From Melastoma dodecandrum (taxonomy: Eukaryota; Streptophyta; Magnoliopsida; Myrtales; Melastomataceae): 64,000 nucleotides of DNA. Position 1 is the stretch's first letter. Each line of letters starts with the position of its first letter. This document shows positions 55,301 to 64,000 of the stretch, piece by piece. The notes beneath the pieces were generated by a model. It ran no database searches, was not told the DNA's origin, and was given only the letters and a program-made list of their open reading frames with translations. A program made the position numbers and the translations under genes. Where the stretch lies: contig JARUPY010000387.1 of assembly GCA_029817715.1 (NCBI GenBank), positions 3,906,001-3,970,000 of the forward strand, read 5' to 3'.

Positions 55301-58300
55301 ATTAGCACCTCGGGCAGTCAAATGTGTGTTTGTGGGGTACTCCCGCACTCAAAAAGGTTATAAATGTTTCGATCCATCTTCGAATCGATACTTTGTTTCT
55401 GCTGATGTCACATTTTTTGAAGCTCAACCATATTTCATGCCGTCCCACGTAAAAGATATTCATCACGTCCCTCTCCCAGTGCCATGTTCCCCTCCATTAG
55501 TTCCTCCGATGCTTAACTCTTCTACTCATTTGGCACCAGTGTCTCCACCACTACGCGTTTATACGCGTCGTTCACAGACTCAACCGTGTTCAGTTACCCC
55601 AACCGATACTTCTACTTTGGCTGATCTGTCCAACACGTCAGTGCCAGCACCACCTTCTGACCTTGATCTTCCCATTGCTCTACGTAAAGGTAAACGTTCC
55701 ACTCAACATCCGATTTCTAACTACATCTCTTATGACCGTCTTTCCACCTCCTCGAAATCGTTTGCCTTGTCCTTGTCTACCGCATCTATTCCAAGGAACT
55801 ATGAGGAAGCTGTTCAATATCCTGCATGGAAAGCTGCTATGGATGAAGAGGTGAGTGCCTTGGTTTCACGGGACACATGGCAGTTGGTACACCCCCCTTC
55901 AGGAGTTGACATTGTTGGGTGTCGGTGGGTCTTCACTATGAAATATAAACCTGATGGTACTGTTGATCGTCACAAAGCCCGTCTTGTGGCCAAAGGGTAT
56001 TCTCAAACTTATGGCATTGATTATATGGAGACATTCTCTCCAACTGCCCGTCTTAATTCCATTCGTATTTTGTTCTCTATTGCTATCAATTTGCACTGGT
56101 CTATGCTGCAGTTGGATGTTAAGAATGCTTTTCTTTATGGAGATCTTCTGGAGGATGTGTACATGGAGCAACCTCCTGGGTATGTTGCTCAGGGGGAGAT
56201 GGTGTGTAAGCTTCGCAAGGCTATATATGGATTGAAACAAAGTCCTCGAGCCTGGTTTCAAAAGTTTAGCAGTGCTGTGGAATCGATTGGCTTTAAGCCT
56301 TGTTCCTCTGATCATTCTGTGTTTGTGAAATCTGGTACTAATGGCTTAGTTGTTCTGGTGGTTTATGTAGATGATATTCTGCTAACAGGAAGTGACAATA
56401 CTGAGATTCTTCAAACACGAGACTTTCTTCAATCCCAGTTTGTTACTAAAGATTTGGGGAAACCAAAATATTTCCTTGGCGTGGAGTTATTACATAACAA
56501 GAATGGTGTTGTGTTGTCACAGCGAAAATATGCACTTGATCTGTTGAAGGAGACGGGTCTCATTGACTGCAAACCCGAGCTCACCCCAATTGAATCCAGT
56601 CCAGAGCTGTGGGATGATTCTTCAGAGTTACTTGAGGATGTGGGCAGATATCGGAGGTTAGTCGGCAAACTCATATACCTGACAGTCACACGTCCGGATA
56701 TCACCTTTGCTGTAAGTGTTGTTAGTCAATTTATGCAAAAGCCTCGAAAGATCCACTGGAAGGCTGCAATCCGTATTCTAAATTACATCAAGAGCTCTCC
56801 CGGAAAAGGTTTGCTTTACAAAAATCATGGGCATTTGAAAGTGGAAGGATATTCAGATTCAGGATATGCAGGAGATAAGGCGGATCGTCGTTCAATGACT
56901 GGATATTGCACATTTGTTGGTGGTAATTTAGTAACTTGGAGAAGTAAAAAGCAAAATGTTGTGTCCAGATCAAGTGCAGAAGCGGAGTATCGTGCAATGG
57001 CTCACACTGCATGTGAGTTGTTATGGGTCAAGAATCTTCTGAGTGAACTTGGTTTTTCTGTACCTACGCCCATGCGAATGTGGTGTGATAATCAGTCAGC
57101 GATTTATATTGCCAAAAATCCAGTATTTCATGAGAGGACGAAACATGTGGAGGTAGATTGTCATTTTGTTCGGGATATGGTGATGAATGGAACTATTGAG
57201 ACGCCTTTTGTTCGGTCAGGAGAACAATTAGCGGATATTTTCACCAAAGGGTTGACATCAGGGGTATTTACCGAGTTATGTAACAAGCTTGGCATATATG
57301 ATGTATATGCTCCAGCTTGAGGGGGAGTGTTAGAATGTATATAGACATAATGGTAGAAATGTATCTAGACAAAAAGAATGTTAGGTTCATAGGTTAGTTA
57401 TTTACCATACTTAGATATTTACATTTACCCTATATATATCTTGTATATGTGAATATTGAAAGTAGAATATATTTTTTCTCCCAAATACTTTTGTTCAGAA
57501 ATTAAGTAACCCCAAACCCTGACTCGAAATTGGAGTAATGACTAGCAACAGCCAGACAACAACCCAAAGAAAAGCATTTGATTCAAAGCATCATTTTGTC
57601 CATAATCTTCACCACCACATTTGAAGAAACAACCCAAAGAAAAGCATTTGATTCAAAGCATCATTTTGTCCATAATCTTCACCACCACATTTGAAGAAAC
57701 TGGCAAATATCTTCATACCTTACATAGACGAAAAGTGGTGACACTTCAAGGATTTAAGAGTTCACTGAGACTCGCAGACTAGAAAAGAAAGTATTCTGTA
57801 CGGTACATAATTTTACTGGTAGGCAGGTTTCGGGGCAATAAAAGCAGCTTCACTAGACTCTATAGCAAGGAAATATACGATAATAAAGTAAAGACGAGAA
57901 ACAGCGACAAACCTTAGTTGCCAACCATCGAATTTCCGAGCAACCTTGAGCAACCAAAGCAGCCATTGAATTATTGCCAAGATTCATTCCCTCCACAATT
58001 CCAGCTGCGATCGCAAGAACATTCTTCAGTGCCCCTGCAATTTCTACCCCTGTTACATCACTGGGGTCATCAGGGTCGTAGACTGAACTCATCCAACCGA
58101 GTAATAGAACCAACCATAGTGCAGCACTCCATTCCTTTGAGTAATGGGCACGACCATTCCATTAAGATTTGGAATTGAAAAAAGAGGGTAAAAAAGTACA
58201 TACGAGGGGTCAATATAATTCATCAAACATCATTTGCAGATGGGATTGTACCTTGATGTATTGATTCTCAAATAACTAGATGATAGGAGCTGTTGAGTTG

Positions 58301-59473
58301 CATTTGCCAGTTTTTTGTCCTTTGTTGCAACGACCATTGCTGCCATCAATGAAAGAATTGGTGTAAAGACAAAAAGGTCTCTAAGTTGAACCATTTAAAC
58401 TGCCTATAGGGTACGTCCACTACACCTGTCGGTAACTTGTTCATTAATTCCAGTGCGAATGAAGGGCCTGAAAGGGCAACAAAAGGTTGCCGAGGATTCT
58501 GCAATGCGAGGGGAATGATCTGAGACATCATCCGGAAGGTGTTAAGCTCCAGACCTTTGCTTAAAGAGATGAACGGCAAGGCTGGATCAACAAAACTTGC
58601 AATACTCCGGAGGAAGGATGTGCTGAACTGCAATTTCCACATCCTATCGTAAATTCCAGACCCAGTCCCAAAGGAAGAAGCATGAGTACCTTTGAGAACC
58701 TTAAAAGTAGTCAACCTGCACGGGCACAGCGTGAAGGCAATAGTCTGCCTTACAAAGAGCTGACTCGGCGTCGGTCGTGGCGAACACCTTTTGCGGAAGC
58801 TTGTGCTCCGGGAAGTACTTGCTGTAAATCACAGCAAACATGTTCAGAAAACATCACCACCAAAGCGTCAAAGTTAAGAGGCCGAGTAGTAGTAAAAAAC
58901 GTCCTCACCGATTACAATGATCCTCATTTATTGACCGACAAAGCAAGGGATCACGCACCAGCATATGAACTTCCATTTCAGCCTTCTTACTGGCCACGTG
59001 AGCAGCCATAGCGGTACCGAAGGAACCGCCTCCAAGCACGACCACCTGAAAATGCCGATTTTGCTACCATCAAACAAAAAAATCCTAATCGTCAACCACA
59101 ACTTATCTAAGAAAACTCGCATTCTAGCACGACAGGAAAGGACGAATCACGTAATCCATCGAAAAGTTTAAACGAATCAAACTCCCTGGGAGACCTTGCG
59201 AGTGCGTTCGAGGACGTCGGTCCTGGCCTTGGACCGCCACGACCTGGACCAACGGACAAGCTTCTCCCAGGCGATCTTCACCACCTTACGCCTGCTCCTG
59301 TCGCTGCTCTCCCTTTCCTCAGGCGAGGCCGAGGTCGCGTCCTCTCCGTCGGGAGGTTCAGGAGAGGACGCGACGGCAGAGGGCAGGACGAAGGGCCTCG
59401 AAGGGAGGAGTGTACGCTGGTGGCGTGGGAAGGGCGCGACTCGGGAGAAGGTCGGTCCCCTAAACGACGTCAT
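52372..59473 (-). CDS. GLY1: Plastid glycerol-3-phosphate dehydrogenase (NAD+), GLY1/SFD1 type
   Basis: Eight exons: 59473-59195, 59045-58909, 58821-58716, 58627-58426, 58339-58252, 58060-57913, 52763-52614, 52527-52372. All are GT-AG and in phase, giving 421 aa, almost the length of the Arabidopsis protein. Exon 1 encodes a Ser/Arg-rich plastid transit peptide of about 90 residues. The NAD-binding loop [15 protein letters not shown] follows, then [26 protein letters not shown], the catalytic-domain segments [20 protein letters not shown] and [20 protein letters not shown], and the end [13 protein letters not shown]. It reduces dihydroxyacetone phosphate to glycerol-3-phosphate for plastid lipid synthesis, and in Arabidopsis is also needed for systemic acquired resistance. 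Intron 6 contains a full copia element of 4.56 kb, but every splice site and exon is intact. Confidence 0.94.
52937..52941 (+). repeat. Target-site duplication GAAAT of intronic copia element
   Basis: GAAAT precedes the 5' LTR and GAAAT follows the 3' LTR at 57498-57502. Confidence 0.93.
52942..57497 (+). mobile_element. Young Ty1/copia retrotransposon inside GLY1 intron 6
   Basis: 4556 bp, with LTRs of 170 bp at 52942-53111 and 57328-57497 that I compared base by base and found identical. Primer site TGGTATCAGAGC at 53112-53123, polypurine tract TTGAGGGGGAG at 57317-57327, perfect GAAAT duplication and one uninterrupted polyprotein. It lies antisense to GLY1. Short LTRs fit the Ale/Ivana-type copia lineages. 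Identical LTRs mean very recent insertion, or recent gene conversion. Confidence 0.96.
53268..57320 (+). CDS. Copia gag-pol polyprotein, apparently intact
   Basis: 1350 aa from [14 protein letters not shown]; an upstream in-frame extension to 53166 is not needed. Order: gag (about 1-220), CCHC knuckle [14 protein letters not shown] (about 53970), protease [13 protein letters not shown] (about residue 312), integrase with [11 protein letters not shown] and [10 protein letters not shown] then D (VHSDIWGPY), D ([10 protein letters not shown]) and E (GVAERKHRH), reverse transcriptase with [22 protein letters not shown] and YVDD at 56364-56375, and RNase H from [16 protein letters not shown] to [11 protein letters not shown]. 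All catalytic residues I looked for are present and there is no stop or frameshift, so this copy could be autonomous. Confidence 0.95.
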   Translation: MADAKSSDLMMQNLKATTIKLDGRNYLVWAQSFRLFLTAQRKLRHITDDPPAIDDKSYEDWIVADSCVMTWILNSMNEIISPSVVFLTSAKQIWESLKEMYGHEKNISRVYELYEQLFALHQRDQSLTEFYAALRGILDELDLHQPIVLNAQTLREYREGLAVSKFLSGVNPEIAAQIRGSVLGGDSIPTLATTYSRALRISTGSNPPDLASALSAVGRGRGRGRSQPFLSSQPCVHCGRVGHLSEKCWRKFGKPDWALALETPASTSVTSTPPNASLTVVSETANQGNSSDSSIPVALHAGKDVLPPPSSWILDSGASFHMTGSSRFLSHIGPSSQSNVIVANGQSCPVKGSGTTFLTSSISLPDVLLIPNFPVNLISVSQLTKSVNCSLTFYPSHCVLQDLQSGKTIGSGIEHDGLYYFGGSSSSALTTTHMSSSILWHQRLGHPSFHNLSRVLGDSVQLFKFSCESCQLGKHHRSSFPSRFQSSSTSPFELVHSDIWGPYKYKSIQGYRYFINFIDDFTRVTCVCLLRDRSQVPDVLRQFYNEIKNQFDVSIKVLRTDNALEYVQTDISSFCSAHGILHQTTCPYTSQQNGVAERKHRHLLDVARTILVQMHVPRYLWGDAILTACHLINRMPSSVLHGRIPLQCLFPSKPLFSILPRVFGCVCFVHDCRPGTDKLAPRAVKCVFVGYSRTQKGYKCFDPSSNRYFVSADVTFFEAQPYFMPSHVKDIHHVPLPVPCSPPLVPPMLNSSTHLAPVSPPLRVYTRRSQTQPCSVTPTDTSTLADLSNTSVPAPPSDLDLPIALRKGKRSTQHPISNYISYDRLSTSSKSFALSLSTASIPRNYEEAVQYPAWKAAMDEEVSALVSRDTWQLVHPPSGVDIVGCRWVFTMKYKPDGTVDRHKARLVAKGYSQTYGIDYMETFSPTARLNSIRILFSIAINLHWSMLQLDVKNAFLYGDLLEDVYMEQPPGYVAQGEMVCKLRKAIYGLKQSPRAWFQKFSSAVESIGFKPCSSDHSVFVKSGTNGLVVLVVYVDDILLTGSDNTEILQTRDFLQSQFVTKDLGKPKYFLGVELLHNKNGVVLSQRKYALDLLKETGLIDCKPELTPIESSPELWDDSSELLEDVGRYRRLVGKLIYLTVTRPDITFAVSVVSQFMQKPRKIHWKAAIRILNYIKSSPGKGLLYKNHGHLKVEGYSDSGYAGDKADRRSMTGYCTFVGGNLVTWRSKKQNVVSRSSAEAEYRAMAHTACELLWVKNLLSELGFSVPTPMRMWCDNQSAIYIAKNPVFHERTKHVEVDCHFVRDMVMNGTIETPFVRSGEQLADIFTKGLTSGVFTELCNKLGIYDVYAPA
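57560..57699. repeat. 70-bp tandem duplication in GLY1 intron 6
   Basis: AACCCAAAGAAAAGCATTTG starts at 57561 and again at 57631. The two 70-bp copies are virtually identical, 60 bp from the copia 3' LTR. Confidence 0.88.
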
Positions 59474-60680
59474 TTTTTGGCCGTTGGAGGAGAGAAGTGG
59501 GATGGGAACATGAAGGATTTTCAGCAGCCTTATCTCATATTTTATCCGCCTCGTCGCTCTGCTTCCGCCCGCCGCGGATTTCGGGCCGACAGGAGGTCAC
59601 TTGGGCCCAACAGTTCAACTCTGGCCTCGTGAAGGCCCACAATGAAGCCCAATCTTCATATTTAAGTATCATTTTTTAATTTAGTAATTAAAAAAATGGA
59701 TTTGGTTTTGATCCCAACTCTTAATGAAAGCCTTATTTATTTTTAGAAAGGTAAAATGTCATTAATTAGTCTCGAGGTTAAGTCTTAAATTCTTATTAGT
59801 AGTTTAACAGGGAACCTGAACTTTTATCGTCTCAAGAAATATTCAGTCAAATAGGTCGGTCGTCGTAATGTCTAGCGTTTATCGTTCATCCCCCATAAAA
59901 GAACATTTTTTATGCACAGAAAAATATATTCATAGCGGGTGATGAGATTAATTAATGCATAGACGTGGGAATTATTTCGTCGGGGAAGATCGAGAGTTTA
60001 AATCCAATGATTATCTCACGAAGTATCCAAAGTCAGAAGCCTGAAAATGTGGAGGTAGCCTCCGGACATATTATCGACCGAGCCCTTGTCTAGTTTTTTT
60101 GCTCTTTCGTATCTCCCAAGCATTCCGGCTTTGTTTTTTTTTAATCATAACGTTAGGTGCTCGTTACAAGAAACGTACTCTCTAAGCTAATTTACTATCT
60201 CTTCCCCAGAGAGCCCATGGTGGCTGTTGCTACCACTCCAAAATTCTCGTGTAGAAAGAAAATGGAGCCAGCCGGCGGAAAAGAAAGATGCAAATTGGAT
60301 TTCCATCTGCCTCATCATCGTACCACCCCTTTTAAATATGTAAGAATCAAAATTTGTTCCCCCCCCACTCCCACCCACTCATGTTCTTAACACGTTGTCT
60401 ACGCGCAAAACAGGAGGAGGTTGTCGTTCCGACCAGCCCGAAAGGCCAATCACCGCCGCCTTTCGTGTGGGGCAAACATATATTCCATTTATTTATTTTT
60501 TTAAACTTTCTTACACCGGCAGGTTTTCTTTTCCTTGTCCGACCACGCTTGGCCACGTGTCTACGTGTCATTCGAAGAAGGTAAATAAAAGCGAATAAAA
60601 GAGAGGGGGAAAAAATAAATAAAAAGCAAATACCTTCTTCACCTCCGCTCCACCTAAAAACCGGAAGAGAAACTCACAAT
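59474..60680. promoter_or_regulatory. Region upstream of GLY1 and of the small ORF at 60773
   Basis: Divergent upstream region without a recognisable gene. AT-rich in the middle (59650-59960). A TATA-like AATAAAAG lies near 60585-60600, before the small rightward ORF. Confidence 0.4.
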
Positions 60681-60772
60681 GGAATTGGATGGACAACGTC
60701 ACACGCACCTATCTGCCTATATCCTCGTCAACTTCCCCCCGCGACTCCTTCCGACTTCCTCGTGTGTTCTTC

Positions 60773-61033
60773 ATGGAAATTTCTCCCCTGAGAGGTCGTA
60801 GGATTGGGAGGATGAGTAGGCGAATGATGGGTAAGGGGAATGAGAACGAGGACTGCGATGGTCGAGGAACCAGGAAGGGCCGCTCGCGTCGTCCCCGCTA
60901 CCCCGGGGTCGTCGCGTCACAGGCTACAAGAAGGCTAGGGAGGTGCCTGTTCGTCACTTGTTATCCCGTCGTCCGGTGCTTCGGTTGCGACGAGAGGAGG
61001 CATCGCCACCATCACAAGCACTTCGACTGGTGA
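60773..61033 (+). CDS. Small basic protein with a Cys/His-rich C-terminus, unknown function
   Basis: 86 aa if it starts at MEISPLRGRR (60773); an upstream in-frame ATG at 60689 would give 114 aa. The first half is Arg/Lys-rich with Gly. The end is CLFVTCYPVVRCFGCDERRHRHHHKHFDW, with four Cys and a His cluster that looks metal-binding. It resembles small uncharacterised plant proteins ending in a similar FVTCYP..HHHH tail, but I cannot assign a family. No signal peptide. It lies between GLY1 and the broken response regulator. Expression evidence would be needed to call it firmly. Confidence 0.5.
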   Translation: MEISPLRGRRIGRMSRRMMGKGNENEDCDGRGTRKGRSRRPRYPGVVASQATRRLGRCLFVTCYPVVRCFGCDERRHRHHHKHFDW

Positions 61034-61446
61034 ACCGCAAAGCTCTGCTCCCAATTCATGTTGGCGGATTCTAGTTGTATGTAGTTCTCCTCCTTCTCCT
61101 CCTCCTGGTAATTAAATCAACTTGCGTAGAGAGGGTTGGGAATTGCAGAACTGTGTTAATTACCGTGATCTTGCTTCCGTACCTGCTCTTGTAGAAAGGT
61201 AACCTGTGTTAGGACAGCTTAAAGAGAAAGAACTTCCTTACGGTTTTCGTGTTCTCCCTTCTTCATTTAGACATCAAAATTTGTCTTCGACCAAAGACCG
61301 TCAGCCTCTGCCCTGTTCTCGCTGAAACATCGCCCAAAAGTTTTGCCCGCGGATGAATTCATCCTGGGTCCCAGTCGAATTTCATCACGCAGCTCAAAGT
61401 CGAAATCGTCAGTGCTAGAATAGCCCGAAAAAAGCAGTCCCTTCTT

Positions 61447-62070
61447 CTAGCTCCTAAGATTCATGAGGTGACATCTGAGTTTCATCATGTCCGATTGTTT
61501 GAGAGGCTTCAACATGAACATCTGAGCTCCTTCCTCCAAACACCTGCATTGTCTTTCCCCGTCAGCGCATAAAAACCATTAGGCGACATAGTAAGCTTAG
61601 ATTACTTGTGGATTCTGGTAGGGACGTTCTCGGAAGACACCACCACAACAGGAACCTCCTTCAGGAACGATGATCCCTACAAGGAAGTAAAAGAAAGAGA
61701 CAAAAGGACTTGATGAGTCTGTTTCATGAATCACAAAACTAAACTAGAGAGTGGTCAAGAGACTTGCCTAGATCTTTTTGAGAAGCTCATAACCTGTCAT
61801 CCCGGGCATGCAATAGTCTGTGATGATCAAGTTTACCTGGGATGCCTGCAACATGGCATGAGTCCGATCAATGGCAGGTTATGCACAGTGAATGAGGCCC
61901 TTCAAATCATCTTAATCCCTCTCCCTCTCCTAAAAAGCAGATCAACAACACAGGATGCCTAACTGACCATCATTGGAGTGGAATTCGGTTGGTTGTCCAT
62001 CAATGCCAGATATTGAAGTGCTCTCAGTGCGTTTTCCACTGTTGTTCTACACCAGTTCATCAAACATCAC
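61447..62070 (-). pseudogene. Type-A response regulator, ARR16/17-like, broken
   Basis: Receiver-domain exons on the minus strand: TTVENALRALQYLALMDNQP (about 62065-61960), [25 protein letters not shown] with the phospho-acceptor Asp (about 61840-61765), GSSFLKEVPVVVVSSENVPTRIHK (about 61678-61610) and CLEEGAQMFMLKPLKQSDMMKLRCHLMNLRS with the conserved Lys (61545-61447). The order and the ending NLRS-stop match cytokinin-response ARR16/17. An in-frame TAG follows KKI, where Lys and a GT donor are expected (sequence has TAGGCAAGT). The N-terminal VDD-containing exon was not found upstream. The rest of the domain is well preserved, so loss looks recent. If the TAG is a sequencing error and exon 1 is more distant, it could still be a gene. 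Confidence 0.72.
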
Positions 62071-62109
62071 TAGAGGGAAATTGATTCAACCTCACCAATT
62101 CTCTCATGG

Positions 62110-63215
62110 TAACTTCCCGGTCGGACATCATAAACACTACCCAAAAACAAAAGAAAAGAAAAGAGCAGATGACCAAACAACTGGGGTCAACTCCACATTA
62201 CTAGCATCAACTAAATTAAAATACGGGTCACTGCAACCGAGAAGCAGCACATAAAAAACTTATTCGGACCTTAGACATTCGAACGAGGATCAAAAACTTC
62301 AAAATTATCTGGTCCTCTAGAGTTAAGTTCTACCCACTGCACTTGGTGAAGATTCTTGTCCAGATCCAGACACAAATGTAGAGGTGAGTAGCCAAACCAG
62401 TAAAGGCACTCTCATTTATGCCCCTCAAATCGAATGCTGTCGTCACAGTCTCATTTCCGCATAAGTTTACGAAATCTCAAAGAATTGTAGCTCAGAGAAG
62501 AGACTGCCGTGCCACAATTCATCATATCGAATCCTGTCGTCTCGCTAGAGGCCAACATGCAACTAGCCTAGAATCAAAATCAACTAGTAAAAGCTTAGCA
62601 GAACAAGAAGACAGAACCCGGTCAATCAGGTGTGTGGCACAACTGTGGTAGCCAAAAAAGTTGACCGCATAAGAACACAATGCGATACTGACGTGAAAGA
62701 AGAAAGTTTGGGATTTGGTCATCAAGAAAATTAAGCACGAATAGAATAAACACTTACATTGACTAAACGAAATACAGAGTACAAAAGTCGACAACCAAAT
62801 TCCCTTTGCGTGAAGTTGAAGATAATATGGGCAATAAGAAGAGCGTGTGCTTGGGGGGGAGACAATATGCCGGAGGAGTGGACAAAAATCTTGTCGGCGT
62901 ATCCCCCAACCTTCAAAAAATCAAAACACGAGGTGGTGGTAATGGGGAGCTCATCTCAACAATAACTAATAAAAGAGATTATATACATGAATTGCACATT
63001 GTCCATGGTTCAAATTAGAGGGGACAAGCCACTTCCTTGAAGAATCGACTTTCGGTCTCAAGCTGCATCGAGGCGTGCTCTGCACCGACGACATTGTTTA
63101 GTTCTTTATGAGAGTTATATTCACTTTGTATTCTTGTCTTCGGAGGAGTTTCATTTCTAGATTATTTGCATCTCGTTTTTCCGTTGAAGGATTCTGTCCG
63201 AGAACTTCCTGTCTG
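62110..63215. other. Intergenic region without recognised feature
   Basis: Several short ORFs on both strands, none with similarity that I recognise. Confidence 0.45.
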
Positions 63216-63231
63216 ATTCGATACAATAGCG

Positions 63232-64000
63232 ATATTGAAGCTGGTTAACCTTCGATTCGTGGACCTCTCTTTCAACAACTTTACTGGAGTCCTCCCAGAA
63301 CAACTGGTGAGTCTTCCCCCGCCTTCTCGACTTCAACATTTCGCACAATCATTTGCAGGGCGAACTTCCTCTCGGTGGCTTTTCAAAGAACACCATATCG
63401 CCAGACAACCCAGGACTTTGCGGAGTTGCTGTCAACCGTTCCTGCCATGGGGTCCTTCCAAAGCCCATTGTCCTCAATCCCAACTCAACCTATGTTACAA
63501 GTGGTTCGCTGCCTGTAACTCCTGACAACATGAGAATCATTGTAAGTATATTGCTCTTGTCGCCGTTGGTGGTGGTGCTGCTATCATTATTGGTGTGATT
63601 GTCATCACCGTCCTAAACCTTCATGTCCAACAGTCAAAGTCTAAATCTGTTGCCCCCCTGACATTATCAGCCGGGTATGATTGCAGTTACTCACTGACCA
63701 GTGAGGCAGATTCTGGGAAGCTGGTTATGTTTCTGGCGAACCTGAGTTCAGCACTGGAACGCATGTTCTGCACAAGGACTGGAAAGCTGTTCTGCAAAAT
63801 GTGAGATCCATTGCAATCAAGAAGCTCACCGCCGTGTCGAGTTGGACTTGGCAAGATCAGGCATTCCAACCTCGTGGCACTCGAGGGTTACTACTGGACT
63901 CCTTTGTAACTCCTGATATCGGAGTTCGTCTTGGGGAAAAAATTATATCCACAGATTATCGTTTTCTGTGTAAGCCGTGTGGTTTGGTCAATTTCATCCT
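63232..64000 (+). pseudogene. LRR receptor-like kinase pseudogene, IRK/PXC2-like, truncated and frameshifted
   Basis: It begins mid-gene with a leucine-rich repeat (LVNLRFVDLSFNNFTGVLPEQL). After a frameshift comes LQGELPLGGFSKNTISPDNPGLCGVAVNRSC, the cysteine-capped end of the ectodomain, and LPKPIVLNPNSTYV. A transmembrane stretch is split by another shift (MRIIVSI.. and GVIVITVLNLHV). It is followed by APLTLSAG, SGKLVMF and damaged kinase pieces (IAIKKLTAVSSW, LVALEGYYWTP then stop). The protein-kinase glycine loop is missing. These match the IRK group of LRR-RLKs. It runs off the window. Multiple shifts and the missing 5' part make it non-functional. Confidence 0.82.

Noticed and set aside
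62418..62965. Several 60-90 codon ORFs between the response regulator and the kinase remnants
   Set aside because: No similarity or splice context on either strand.

Overview
This is nuclear DNA of a flowering plant, most likely a eudicot. It carries spliced plant genes (SUVH methyltransferase, CIP7-like, GNAT, QCR8, RPL10, two group III WRKYs, plastid G3P dehydrogenase), a MIR319 hairpin and plant-type LTR retrotransposons with initiator-Met tRNA primer sites. The species cannot be named from sequence alone.

Layout. 1-20,020 is a retrotransposon-rich block. On the left is the end of an element that carries a plant-mobile-domain (PMD) ORF antisense to a polypurine tract and an LTR with two tandem-repeat arrays (1-3.8 kb). 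Next come remnants of an old Ty1/copia element (4,035-5,285 and 18,259-19,021), split by a large SIRE/Maximus-like copia (5,286-18,258) with 2.2 kb LTRs, a GAGGG target duplication, a broken gag-pol and a third ORF. Two small terminal-inverted-repeat elements (19,121-19,390 and 19,588-20,019) follow. 20.7-30.6 kb is genic: an intronless SUVH1/3-type gene (+), an eight-exon COP1-interacting-protein-7-like gene (-) and a GNAT acetyltransferase (+) head to head with it. 30.9-34.2 kb holds two decayed genes (alpha/beta hydrolase, quinone oxidoreductase). 35.4-36.9 kb is a MIR319 locus (-), divergent from QCR8 (37.2 kb, +) and followed by RPL10/uL16 (38.8-40.1 kb, +). 41.5-42.7 kb is a broken ABC1-kinase gene.

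46.7-64 kb holds a WRKY54/70-like gene (+), a WRKY55-like gene (-), plastid G3P dehydrogenase GLY1/SFD1 (-), a broken ARR16/17-type response regulator (-) and the broken end of an IRK-like LRR receptor kinase (+). As I recall, this gene set is the same as in two paralogous Arabidopsis blocks (At2g40670-40750 and At3g56370-56400). That makes it an ancient conserved neighbourhood in which two members have decayed in place. A very young copia element (identical 170 bp LTRs, GAAAT duplication, uninterrupted polyprotein) sits in a GLY1 intron without damaging any exon.

The most unusual signal is in the SIRE-like element. Its LTRs, 5' leader and 3' region contain dozens of short hairpins with the same ACAG/CTGT outer stem and a bulged A. 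Their inner stems differ between copies but stay complementary, which suggests the structure has been maintained.
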